64,000 nucleotides of DNA from Ancrocorticia sp047602305. Its GTDB lineage: Bacteria; Actinomycetota; Actinomycetes; Actinomycetales; Actinomycetaceae. The stretch's first letter is position 1. Every line of letters begins with the position of its first letter. Below are positions 40,313-49,168 of the stretch, piece after piece. The DNA is taken from NCBI GenBank assembly GCA_047602305.1, contig JASGHO010000001.1:2542001-2606000 (forward strand), written 5' to 3'. A program made the position numbers and the translations under genes. Below the pieces are notes generated by a model. That model was not told the DNA's origin. It did not search any database and was given only the letters and a program-made list of their open reading frames with translations.

Positions 40313-41581
40313 TCAGTCTCTGCGGAAGAGATCCCTGGTGTAGACCTTGTCCTCCACGTCAGCAAGTTCGTCGTACCAACGGTTGGCCACGATGACTGTG
40401 CAGCGCTTCTTGAAATCCTCGAGGTCGTGGGTGACCTCGCTACCGAAGAAGTCCGAATCGTTCAGGCTGGGTTCGTAGACGATTACTGGGATACCGTGGG
40501 CCTTGATGCGCTTCATGACGCCCTGGATGGAGGAGGCTCGGAAGTTGTCGGATCCGGTTTTCATGGCCAGGCGATGCATGCCGACCACCGGCCTCGATGT
40601 GGCGAGCACAGACTCGATGGTTGCGTTGCCGTCGCCGTCGCTGCTCCGCTCAACAACTCTCGCGAGAATCTCGTTGGCGATGAAATCCTTACGGGTGCGG
40701 TTGGCGTCCACGATCGCGGCGATGAGGTTTTGGGGAACGTTCTGGTAGTTGGCGAGAAGCTGCTTGGTGTCCTTGGGTAGGCAGTAGCCGCCGTAGCCGA
40801 AGGAGGGGTTGTTGTAGTGGCTGCCGATACGAGGATCGTAGCCAATGCCCTGAATGATCTTGGAGGAGTCGAGCCCGCGCACGGCTGCGTAGGTGTCGAG
40901 CTCGTTGAAGTAGGCAACGCGTAGGGCGAGGTAGGTGTTGGCGAAGAGTTTGACGGCCTCGGCCTCTGTTGCTGCCATGGTGAGTTGGGGGACGTCGTCG
41001 TCGATCGCGCCGTCTCGAAGCAAACTGGCGAACTTTTGCGCGGCCGCAGATAGTTCATCTGTGAAAGCCGAACTGTCTGGGACGCCGACGATGATGCGGC
41101 TGGGGTGGAGGTTGTCGAACAGGGCGTGGCCCTCGCGCAGGAACTCGGGACTGAACAAGAACTTGCCGGCCGGGTAACGTGTGACCAGGGTTTGCGTGTA
41201 GCCGACCGGGACGGTGGACTTGATGACGATGATCGCCTCGGGGTTGTCCACCAGTACTTGGTCGATGACGTTTTCGACGTAGGTGGTGTCGAAGTAGTTG
41301 GTGTGCGGGTTGTAGTTGGTGGGAGTGGCGACGACGACGAACTCCGCCCCCGCATATACGCCGGGCTCACTGACGCGGGCGGTGAAGTCGAGGGTCTTGT
41401 GGGCAAGGTAGTCCTCGATCTCGGTGTCCTTGATCGGGGACAAGCCGCGGTTGAGGAGATCAATCTTGCCGGGTACCACATCGATGGCTGTCACGGTGTT
41501 GTGCTGGGCTAGAAGGATGGCCAGGGACAGACCAACATACCCGGTCCCGGCAACCATGATGGAACACTTCTTCTCCGACAC
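40313..41581 (-). CDS. UDP-glucose/GDP-mannose family nucleotide-sugar dehydrogenase
   Basis: About 422 residues from the GTG at 41581, which has GGAGG seven bases upstream; the longer frame adds an Arg/Gly-rich non-homologous stretch. N-terminal Rossmann VAGTGYVGLSLAILLA, central ATPTNYN and SPEFLREG, LFANTYLALRVAYFNELD, and the nucleophile Cys in GYGGYCLPKDTKQL. It oxidises a UDP-hexose to the uronate, giving an acidic precursor for the polysaccharide built by the divergent cluster. About 335 bp of shared control region separates them. Confidence 0.92.
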   Translation of the reverse strand: MSEKKCSIMVAGTGYVGLSLAILLAQHNTVTAIDVVPGKIDLLNRGLSPIKDTEIEDYLAHKTLDFTARVSEPGVYAGAEFVVVATPTNYNPHTNYFDTTYVENVIDQVLVDNPEAIIVIKSTVPVGYTQTLVTRYPAGKFLFSPEFLREGHALFDNLHPSRIIVGVPDSSAFTDELSAAAQKFASLLRDGAIDDDVPQLTMAATEAEAVKLFANTYLALRVAYFNELDTYAAVRGLDSSKIIQGIGYDPRIGSHYNNPSFGYGGYCLPKDTKQLLANYQNVPQNLIAAIVDANRTRKDFIANEILARVVERSSDGDGNATIESVLATSRPVVGMHRLAMKTGSDNFRASSIQGVMKRIKAHGIPVIVYEPSLNDSDFFGSEVTHDLEDFKKRCTVIVANRWYDELADVEDKVYTRDLFRRD

Positions 41582-41917
41582 TTTGCATCCTCCGCTTCGA
41601 CCCGGGCTCCATGCGTGGAGCCCGGCCAGCCCCAATGTGGAACTCAACGTGGCCCCATCTCCCGTACGAAATAAGACCCACCCGGAGCATATCCAACATG
41701 GATGGCTGAATACATCGCGAAAAGGTTAAAAAACGGTTAGCGATTTCTCATGTAAGAAATCAAGCAATCAAGTAAGGGAGATCACTCTATAGGTGCTTAC
41801 AAATGAGACGATGTCCTAGGTAGTGGGTTGGTCCTAGGATGTAATGACAAAGTCGTGTTAACTTTGGGTCTTGAACGGATTCCCATTTGGGTGTCCGATC
41901 GACCGTAAGGGGTTGCT
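41582..41917. promoter_or_regulatory. divergent promoter region of the capsule cluster
   Basis: AT-rich centre with GTGTTAACTTTGG (about 41856), which resembles the extended -10 of the module leaders (TGTGYTAACTT), placed about 60 bp before the sugar-transferase start. No other gene is seen. Confidence 0.45.
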
Positions 41918-43402
41918 TTGAGTTCCTCCAAGTTTGACGTTGTACAGACTCGGAAGCCCGCGACAGCGAACAAATGGAACAAAAGGTTCGGGATCTGCCT
42001 GGTAGTGACAGACCTCGTGATCGTCTCCGTCGTCGTTCTTGGTGCCCAGTTCATGCGGTTCGGCACGGAATTCGGGAACGTCAGCCTGTTGCACCTGGAA
42101 AGCGTTAATATCCGGCTGACATACACCGTCCTGTCAATCATTCTGATCATCGGATGGATGAGCGCACTGTCATTGCTTGGCGCCCGTGACCACCGGATTG
42201 TTGGGTCGGGGCTAACCGAATACAAGAGTGTTGCCGATGCGACCATTCGGCTGTTTGGGACTGTTGCCATCATTGACCTGCTGCTCAAGCTTGATCTTTC
42301 GCGCGGCTACCTGTTGATATCCTTCCCTGTTGGTTTGGCACTGCTGCTGTTGTCTCGATGGCTATGGCGCCAATGGCTCGGCGCCATGAGATCCAAGGGG
42401 CAGTGCCTGTATCGAGCTGTCATCGTGGGAGAATCCTTCAAGTCGCGGCATGTGGCCAACCAGATCAACCGTGATCGATCTGCAGGTTTTGCCATCGTGG
42501 GTATCGCGACAGACTCCATTGGGGGTGTCGCCTCTGCCGAAGAGCCCATCTTCTTCACCGATTTTTCATCGCAATCGGTGATCGCCGTCGTCGATGATCT
42601 GGGAGCGGACTCAATCATCTTGGCAAGCGGTGACAAGCCCGGCCCCCAGGGGCTTCGAGAGATTGGATGGGCTGCCGAGGAGCGCGGGCTTGAGCTGGTC
42701 GTGGCGCCGGCGCTCACTGACATTGCCGGCCCGCGAATCCATACCCGTCCTGTCGCGGGATTGCCGTTGATCCATATTGACTACCCGGAGATTTCGGGCC
42801 TCAACTACTGGGTGAAGAGGACGTTTGATGTTGTGGGGTCAGCTCTACTTATCGCGATACTTTCGCCGGTGCTTGCACTCGTTGCTCTGACGATCAAGGT
42901 GACGAGCCCGGGGCCGGTGTTCTTTGCTCACGAGCGGATTGGGCAGGACGGAAGGCCGTTCCGCATGCTCAAGTTCCGGTCCATGGTTGTCAATGCGGAT
43001 GCGCAGCTCAAGAAGCTGTTGGAGGAGCAAGGGACGGCTGACAAGCCGCTGTTCAAAGTCGAGAACGATCCGCGTATCACGCCTATCGGTCATTTTATTC
43101 GGCGCTACTCCATTGATGAGTTGCCCCAGCTATTCAACTCCCTCATGGGGTCGATGAGTCTCGTTGGGCCGAGGCCTCAGGTGGCCGGCGAGGTGGCTCT
43201 CTATGACGACACCGCGTTCCGCCGCCTCATGGTCAAGCCGGGGCTCACCGGGCTCTGGCAGGTAAGTGGGCGTTCCGATCTTTCCTGGGAGGATGCCATC
43301 CGGCTTGATCTCTACTACGTGGAGAACTGGTCTCTGACCGGGGATCTGATGATCCTGCTCAAGACTTTCAGGGCGGTCCTGAAAAGCGACGGTGCGTACT
43401 AG
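41918..43402 (+). CDS. polyprenyl-phosphate sugar-1-phosphate transferase (capsule-initiating, WbaP/WcaJ type)
   Basis: 494 residues. Four N-terminal membrane spans and a central CoA-binding-like domain (about 165-275) precede the monotopic catalytic domain. That domain has KRTFDVVGSALL (300-311) with the re-entrant helix, TSPGPVFFAHERIGQDG, KFRSM, the catalytic SIDELPQLFNSL (Asp400, Glu401), GSMSLVGPRPQ and KPGLTGLWQVSGR. It should attach the first sugar phosphate to undecaprenyl phosphate. The TTG at 41918 has AAGGGG upstream. It is the intact counterpart of the mini-transferases in the island. Confidence 0.93.
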   Translation: MSSSKFDVVQTRKPATANKWNKRFGICLVVTDLVIVSVVVLGAQFMRFGTEFGNVSLLHLESVNIRLTYTVLSIILIIGWMSALSLLGARDHRIVGSGLTEYKSVADATIRLFGTVAIIDLLLKLDLSRGYLLISFPVGLALLLLSRWLWRQWLGAMRSKGQCLYRAVIVGESFKSRHVANQINRDRSAGFAIVGIATDSIGGVASAEEPIFFTDFSSQSVIAVVDDLGADSIILASGDKPGPQGLREIGWAAEERGLELVVAPALTDIAGPRIHTRPVAGLPLIHIDYPEISGLNYWVKRTFDVVGSALLIAILSPVLALVALTIKVTSPGPVFFAHERIGQDGRPFRMLKFRSMVVNADAQLKKLLEEQGTADKPLFKVENDPRITPIGHFIRRYSIDELPQLFNSLMGSMSLVGPRPQVAGEVALYDDTAFRRLMVKPGLTGLWQVSGRSDLSWEDAIRLDLYYVENWSLTGDLMILLKTFRAVLKSDGAY

Positions 43403-43426
43403 GTTTTCGGAACGGAGTAAGTAGAG

Positions 43427-44332
43427 ATGCAGATGAAGGATGAATGGGGAACAGAGTTGAAGACGAACAAGGATCGTGTGAGCGTCATTATTCCGACGCT
43501 CAACGCGGGTGCGGAGATTGTGCGGCTTCTCGATGCCCTGGATACGCAGTCGCTCCGTCCCGACGAAGTGATCGTCATAGATTCGCATTCCGACGACGAC
43601 ACCCTCGCTTACGTCCGTCAGTTCTCCTGGGTGACGGTCATGGAGATTGAGCGCTCCAGCTTTGACCACGGTGGAACCCGTCACCAGGCGTTGATGGCTT
43701 CATCAGGTGATTTTGTTCTTTTCCTGACGCAAGACGCTTTGCCTGAAGGGAGCGACTATGTTGCCAGTTTGCTGGAGCCCTTCGCCGATCCGGATGTTGC
43801 CATGGTTTATGGCCGACAGTTGCCGAAACCCGATGCTCGTCGATTCGAGCAGTTGGTCAGGGAGTTCAACTACCCGAAGCAGTCGACAATCAGGGAAGAG
43901 TCCGATATCGACTCTCTCGGTATCAAGGCCTTCTTTGCCTCCGACGTCTGCTCGGCATATCGCCGAAGCCACTACCTGGCGGTGGACGGTTTCCCTCGTC
44001 CCTGCAACACGAACGAGGACATGCTCATCGCAGCCAAGATTCTTCGCGACAGCAAGAAGATCGCCTACGCGGCCGACGCCCGAGTGTTTCATTCACACAA
44101 CTTGACGCCAGCGGAACAATTCCGGCGCAACCGGGAAGTGGGAATCTTCCTTGCCCGCAATGGTGATTACTTCGATGGGGTCTCCGAAGTGAGTGAGGGT
44201 GGAACGCTTGTCCGGCAAATTTCTCGCACCCTTCTCTCCGAGAAGCGAGTCGGTGAATTTCTGGCCTTCGGGGTTGATTGCGGCGCCCGGCTCATTGGGA
44301 ATCGATATGGCCGCCTTGTGGCTTCGAGATAG
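43427..44332 (+). CDS. GT2 glycosyltransferase, rhamnosyltransferase-like
   Basis: 301 residues. VSVIIPTLNAGAEIVRLLDAL, VIVIDSHSDDDT, SSFDHGGTRHQALMASSGDFVLFLTQDALP and AYRRSHYLAVDGFP are typical of rhamnosyl- or related GT2 enzymes (the DxD-like acidic pair is TQDALP here). GGAGTAAGTAGAG precedes the ATG. Adds a sugar to the growing lipid-linked unit at the cytoplasmic face. It starts 24 bp after the initiating transferase. Confidence 0.88.
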   Translation: MQMKDEWGTELKTNKDRVSVIIPTLNAGAEIVRLLDALDTQSLRPDEVIVIDSHSDDDTLAYVRQFSWVTVMEIERSSFDHGGTRHQALMASSGDFVLFLTQDALPEGSDYVASLLEPFADPDVAMVYGRQLPKPDARRFEQLVREFNYPKQSTIREESDIDSLGIKAFFASDVCSAYRRSHYLAVDGFPRPCNTNEDMLIAAKILRDSKKIAYAADARVFHSHNLTPAEQFRRNREVGIFLARNGDYFDGVSEVSEGGTLVRQISRTLLSEKRVGEFLAFGVDCGARLIGNRYGRLVASR

Positions 44333-44403
44333 CACAATCTCGTGAGCGCATCGGGTTATCCGATGAACCGAAAGTAAGGAAACGCCAAGTGAAGGAACCA
44401 CAT

Positions 44404-45396
44404 ATGCCCAGAGTGTCCGTAGTTGTACCGTTCTATAACGTTCAGGACTGCGTTGATTACTGCGTGAAGAGCCTCCTGGATCAGACGTACCGCGACTATG
44501 AACTGGTCCTTGTGGATGACGGATCAACGGATTCGACGCCGGAGAAACTAGACGCATACAGCAACGAGCCCAACGTTGTGGTGCTGCACAAGGAGAACGG
44601 TGGCCTGTCTGATGCGCGCAACGCGGGCGTGGCGGTCAGCTCCGGAGAACTGATTTCCTTTGTCGACGGCGACGATCTGGTATCGCCCGATTATCTTGAC
44701 GTACTTGTGGGAGCCTTTCCCGAAGGCGTGAATGCTCTGGTGACTGCCCTGCCAGATATTGTTCAGTACTCGGAAGTGAAGTCATGGCAGTGGAGAAGTG
44801 CGGCACCTGTTGAAAAAGAGTCGCTGGCTCGTTACGAAGCACTATTGAAGGTGGCGTACGAGGAAATACAGATTTCTGGTTGGGCCAAGCTTGCTCCTCG
44901 CTCTGTCTATCTGAGAACGCCATTTCCTCAAGGCGCCTATTACGAGGATGTGTGCACCATTGTGGATGTGATTGCTTCAGTGGATAACGTCGTTGCTCTG
45001 AAAGCGCCGATCTACGGCTATGTGATGCGCGATGACTCGATCGTCCATCGCAAGAGTGCCTCGAGGAAGCAAGCGGATGATTACCGGCAGGCCATAGACA
45101 AGATTGTCTCGGACATGAACAAGTCGATGGTTGCTCCCGAGGCGATTGTTTACCACAGGTCGTTGCACCTGACGAGGCTCTTTACGTTACTGGACGTGGT
45201 GACAGACCGGGCTTATGCACGCCATCTCCAGGCCACGATAGTCCGACGTGTTCGTTCCGACCTGTGGGTCATCCTCAGGAACCAGAGAGCGCCACTGCCG
45301 ATGAAGTGCCGTTTTGCAGCACTGGCTCTCTTACCGGGAATCTATGGAAGCATCTTCAGATTTTACGAGAAGAGGTTCAAGGGCATTGGTAAGTAG
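44404..45396 (+). CDS. GT2 glycosyltransferase
   Basis: 330 residues. VSVVVPFYNVQDCVDYCVKS, LVLVDDGSTDSTPEKL, NGGLSDARNAGVAVSSGELI and SFVDGDDLVSPDYLD form a canonical GT-A domain with DGDD as metal site. ISGWAKLAPRSVY and YYEDVCT are the acceptor-side motifs of capsule GT2 enzymes. The ATG at 44404 has GAAGGA upstream; a GTG 15 bases earlier is equally placed. The donor sugar is not predictable. Confidence 0.9.
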   Translation: MPRVSVVVPFYNVQDCVDYCVKSLLDQTYRDYELVLVDDGSTDSTPEKLDAYSNEPNVVVLHKENGGLSDARNAGVAVSSGELISFVDGDDLVSPDYLDVLVGAFPEGVNALVTALPDIVQYSEVKSWQWRSAAPVEKESLARYEALLKVAYEEIQISGWAKLAPRSVYLRTPFPQGAYYEDVCTIVDVIASVDNVVALKAPIYGYVMRDDSIVHRKSASRKQADDYRQAIDKIVSDMNKSMVAPEAIVYHRSLHLTRLFTLLDVVTDRAYARHLQATIVRRVRSDLWVILRNQRAPLPMKCRFAALALLPGIYGSIFRFYEKRFKGIGK

Positions 45397-45459
45397 ATGT
45401 ATGTGGCGCATGCGTAATTTGTGTTTTCGTATTGTTCTTTACTGAGATTGGTGGGAAGT

Positions 45460-46467
45460 ATGTTGTTTTCTGTGGTTATCCCGGTATATAACGCGGAATG
45501 CTACCTTTCTGATTGTCTGGACTCGCTTGATCGGCAATCTTTCCAGGATTTTGAAGTTGTGCTCGTTGATGATGGTTCTACAGATCGCTCTCGATCGATC
45601 TGTGAGGACTATGGGCGAATGCGCGATATGGTGAAGGTGATTAGTAAGGAAAATGAAGGGCCTTTTGTCGCGCGTCGGGAAGGTGTAGCCGCTGCGTGTG
45701 GCGAGTACATCGTGCCACTAGATGCCGACGATGGATTGAGGCCGGACGCTTTGGAAATTCTGGGCGCTCTTGCTGAGAGATTCGAGCCGGACATCCTTGC
45801 TTTTGGATTTAGTAGGACTGCGGATTTCTCGACCAATGAATCGAGGGTCCAATTGACTCCAGGACTCTATACGGGCGAGACCTTTCATATGGTGGAATGT
45901 GCGGCTTGTTCGGGCAACTTTAATACTCTGTGGGCCAAGGCCTTCAGGAAAGAGAAGATTGTATCAAGACAATCTTCTGATGAGATGCGCGGAATGATGT
46001 ACGGAGAAGACTGGCTGGAAGTACTTGGAATTGTCTCGCGATCTCATTCGCTGTACTTCCTCAACGAGAGCCTCTACTTTTATCGCCCTAATCCCTCCTC
46101 TAGTGTCAATACGTACAGGGGGGAATATGTTTCACAACTGTTCACAGTGTTATCAGTTCTGAAAGAACAGTCTCAGCAATGGGGTAGTGAGTGCTGTGTG
46201 ACAGCGAGAAGCGCGACTTCGGCACAGATATTCAGTCTTCTGTTGATGATCCGCCGATCCCGCGCGTTGAGTGGACGGATGCGTCGGAGCGAGTATAGGC
46301 GGGTAAAGGCCTATATGGACAAGTGTGGCGTACAGCCTCATTTCAGCCTCGGTGTATCTGGCTACCGCTATTTGGTCTTGAGAATGATCTCTTTGGGATT
46401 CTTCGTGGTGGCGGATTTCTTGCTGCTAATTTTCGTAGCCGTATTGCACAAGTTGAGGGGTGAGTGA
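45460..46467 (+). CDS. GT2 glycosyltransferase
   Basis: 335 residues, same GT-A plan: FSVVIPVYNAECYLSDCLDS, VVLVDDGSTDRSRSI, ENEGPFVARREGV and VPLDADDGLRPDALE (DADD metal site). A C-terminal hydrophobic helix (LISLGFFVVADFLLLIFVAVL) may tether it to the membrane. Lower GC and different codon use from the gene before it hint at separate ancestry. ATG at 45460 with GGGAAG close upstream. Confidence 0.88.
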   Translation: MLFSVVIPVYNAECYLSDCLDSLDRQSFQDFEVVLVDDGSTDRSRSICEDYGRMRDMVKVISKENEGPFVARREGVAAACGEYIVPLDADDGLRPDALEILGALAERFEPDILAFGFSRTADFSTNESRVQLTPGLYTGETFHMVECAACSGNFNTLWAKAFRKEKIVSRQSSDEMRGMMYGEDWLEVLGIVSRSHSLYFLNESLYFYRPNPSSSVNTYRGEYVSQLFTVLSVLKEQSQQWGSECCVTARSATSAQIFSLLLMIRRSRALSGRMRRSEYRRVKAYMDKCGVQPHFSLGVSGYRYLVLRMISLGFFVVADFLLLIFVAVLHKLRGE

Positions 46468-46566
46468 ATTGCTGGGGCTACCCATGAGCCAATTGAGGCG
46501 TGTGAAATCCCAACTTGTTGAATGTTCTTGTTGTCTGAAGGAACTGGTCGCTGGAGCGCGTTGATT

Positions 46567-47649
46567 ATGAAGAAAATACTTGTCATAACTCTGGAATTGG
46601 GTCACAACTATGGTGGCATTCTTCAGGCTTACGCACTTCAGCAAGTGGTACGGAAACTGGGATACGAACCAGTAACCTCCTATACGCAAAATCAGGGACC
46701 ACTGTATAAGCAGATTCTTAGAAGGGTCCCAGGGTTGAAGGCGGTGGCCACGTTGCTGAGACCTTCAGATGCGCCATCTACCGCTGCAACCAGGGCCTTT
46801 GTGTCGCAGAATATCCCGACTGTTCCTGTTCCCAAACGTAGGAGAGACTTCGCGAAGTTTGCCATGGTGGTGGTCGGAAGTGATCAGGTGTGGAGGGCTC
46901 CGTACGCCTCACTGTTCACCAGCTTTCTCATCCGCGCACCAAGAGACTTGGGGAGAATCGCGTACGCCGCGTCCTTTGGAAAGGACAATATCCTTGAGTA
47001 CAACTTCATTCAACGGCAGATATGCCGTCGCTTGATCAAGCGCTTCAATGGAGTATCGGCGCGAGAGCAATCTGGTGTGGCAATATGTGCCAATGATTTC
47101 GGTGTTGTGGCGAAGCGGCACGTGGATCCGACCATGCTACTGGAGCGCGCTCAGTATCTTGAGCTGGTGGCGCAGGGCGAAGCACTGCAACCTGAGCTGT
47201 TTACGTACATCCTGGACGACTCGTCTGAAACAAGACGGCTGGTGGAGGAAGGCACACGGCTTGTTGGCCTTGAACCGTTCGATTTTATAAAGGAATGTGA
47301 TGAGGGATGTAGCCTGCTGCCGGTGGGCTCGTGGATCAGTGGTATCGCCAATGCCAGTTATGTTCTGACGGATTCCTTCCATGGGACGGTCTTTTCCATC
47401 CTGTTCAATAAGCCCTTTCTGACATTCAGTAATCCCGATCGAGGTCAGACGCGAATGGAATCGTTGCTTGAACTCTTCGGGTTAGAAGACCGCCTGATAT
47501 CGGATCCGGAACTCCTCACCGAAGAGATTGTTGCAAAGCCCATTGATTGGGGGAGCGTCAACAATGTCCTTGAACGGGAGAAGGAACGGTCTCGGGATTT
47601 CCTGAGAGAGCATATGGAGGTTGTCCATTGTCCAGCTCAGCCTTGGTAA
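46567..47649 (+). CDS. polysaccharide pyruvyl transferase
   Basis: 360 residues from the ATG at 46567. ILVITLELGHNYGGILQAYAL, VVVGSDQVWR, RIAYAASFGKD and the signature LTDSFHGTVFSILFNKPF identify the pyruvyl transferase family, which uses phosphoenolpyruvate to form pyruvate ketals on sugars. It would make the polymer more acidic. Overlaps the flippase start by about 20 bp. Confidence 0.88.
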   Translation: MKKILVITLELGHNYGGILQAYALQQVVRKLGYEPVTSYTQNQGPLYKQILRRVPGLKAVATLLRPSDAPSTAATRAFVSQNIPTVPVPKRRRDFAKFAMVVVGSDQVWRAPYASLFTSFLIRAPRDLGRIAYAASFGKDNILEYNFIQRQICRRLIKRFNGVSAREQSGVAICANDFGVVAKRHVDPTMLLERAQYLELVAQGEALQPELFTYILDDSSETRRLVEEGTRLVGLEPFDFIKECDEGCSLLPVGSWISGIANASYVLTDSFHGTVFSILFNKPFLTFSNPDRGQTRMESLLELFGLEDRLISDPELLTEEIVAKPIDWGSVNNVLEREKERSRDFLREHMEVVHCPAQPW

Positions 47650-49088
47650 AAGGAGCACGCGGCGGTGGGACCGTTATTGCGGGAAGGGTTGCACGGCTCG
47701 CAATACAGCTCACCGGAACGGTCTTGTTTGCTCGTCTCTTGAGCCCGGAGGATTTTGGCCTGGTTGCCATGGTGGGGGTGTTTACCGCTCTGGGCAGCCT
47801 GCTTCGAGACTTTGGGATCTCTCTTGCCGGTATTCAAGCAAAAGATCTGTCCAAGCAGCAAGCATCGAATCTCTTCTGGTTGAGTTCGTTGCTCAGCTTG
47901 CTGGTGGCGGTAGGGCTTGTGATCTTGACTCCCGCATTGAGCAATCTGTATTCGGAGCCGAGACTGGCAAGAATTGTTCCAGTACTTGCGCTTTCTCTCT
48001 TCATCGATGGATTGCAAGCGCAGATTCAGGTTCAAATTGTCCGTGCGATGCGGTTTACCCTGCTCACCATGTCGGACCTGGGGGCTCAAATCAGTGGATT
48101 GATTGCTGGATTGGTTCTTGCTGTACTTGGGTTTGGGTACTGGGCGTTGGTTGTCCAGATTCTTACCGCATCTACAACGATGTTTCTGGTTCGATTTCTT
48201 GTTGTCCGGTGGGTTCCTTTGTGGCCACGGCGAGGTTTTGACTCGAGAAGATTGTTTCGAATTGGTGGGGAATTTGGCTTGGCGCAATTGCTAGCCTTTG
48301 TGGCGAGCAATGTGGACGCATTGATTGTGGGCTCTCAGATGGGCGCCACAAAGCTCGGATACTACAACCGGGCCTTTCAGCTGTATCAGATTCCTTCCAG
48401 TAATATCGGCGATGCATTGACCCAAGTGGTTATACCGACAGTGCGTGGGGCTACGAATGAGGCAAAGGGCGGAGTGAGTGCGGTTCTGCTACGAATCCAG
48501 TTTCTTCTCAGCCTCCTCATGACATGGATCTACTTGGTCACCGCTGTGACTGCTGACCGTTTGATTCCGATGGTGATGGGCGATCAGTGGCATGAGGCAA
48601 TACTTCCCTTCCAAATCTTGGCTTTAGGGGGAGTGTTCGGAACATTTGGGGTGGTTAGCTACTGGACATTCATCCTGACCGATCAAAGCCGTCAACTACT
48701 GAGATTGCACTGGATTACGAAGCCGATGATCGTCGTCCTCTTGCTCGTGTCTGTTCCTTATGGAATCTCGGGTGTTGCCTTTGCTTATGTCTTGGGTCAA
48801 GCTTTGGCGTGGCCGATCAACTTGATCTGGCTTGCCCGCACCGTCGGGCAGAATTCCTGGGCGTTCTTCCTTCTCGGACTACGGGTCGTATTGGCTGCGG
48901 CTTTCAGCTTCCTGGGAGGTTATGCGGCACTGTCGCTGATGCCGCCCGTGAGTTCCGTTCTCTACATCATCTCGGGAATGGCTATTGCTTCACTCGTGTA
49001 TGTGCTCGGGATTGTGTTGATTCCGGGAGGTAAGCGTCATCTTGCTGACGCGGTGAATATCGGGGTCAAGGTACTGGGGCGCCGATAA
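47628..49088 (+). CDS. Wzx-type polysaccharide flippase
   Basis: 486 residues with 12-14 predicted membrane spans. FARLLSPEDFGLVAMVGVF and GSQMGATKLGYYNRAFQLYQIP are typical of the MOP/oligosaccharide flippases (lipopolysaccharide-type Wzx/WzxC). It should move the undecaprenyl-linked repeat unit outward. TTG start with GGAGG seven bases upstream, lying inside the end of the previous gene. Confidence 0.9.
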   Translation: MSSSALVKGARGGGTVIAGRVARLAIQLTGTVLFARLLSPEDFGLVAMVGVFTALGSLLRDFGISLAGIQAKDLSKQQASNLFWLSSLLSLLVAVGLVILTPALSNLYSEPRLARIVPVLALSLFIDGLQAQIQVQIVRAMRFTLLTMSDLGAQISGLIAGLVLAVLGFGYWALVVQILTASTTMFLVRFLVVRWVPLWPRRGFDSRRLFRIGGEFGLAQLLAFVASNVDALIVGSQMGATKLGYYNRAFQLYQIPSSNIGDALTQVVIPTVRGATNEAKGGVSAVLLRIQFLLSLLMTWIYLVTAVTADRLIPMVMGDQWHEAILPFQILALGGVFGTFGVVSYWTFILTDQSRQLLRLHWITKPMIVVLLLVSVPYGISGVAFAYVLGQALAWPINLIWLARTVGQNSWAFFLLGLRVVLAAAFSFLGGYAALSLMPPVSSVLYIISGMAIASLVYVLGIVLIPGGKRHLADAVNIGVKVLGRR

Positions 49089-49168
49089 TCCCACCTACAG
49101 GCCATTTGTTAGCACTTGTTCGGAATAAATGTAAGGTATGGGTTATGTGGTTGGTGAAAGGTTGACCT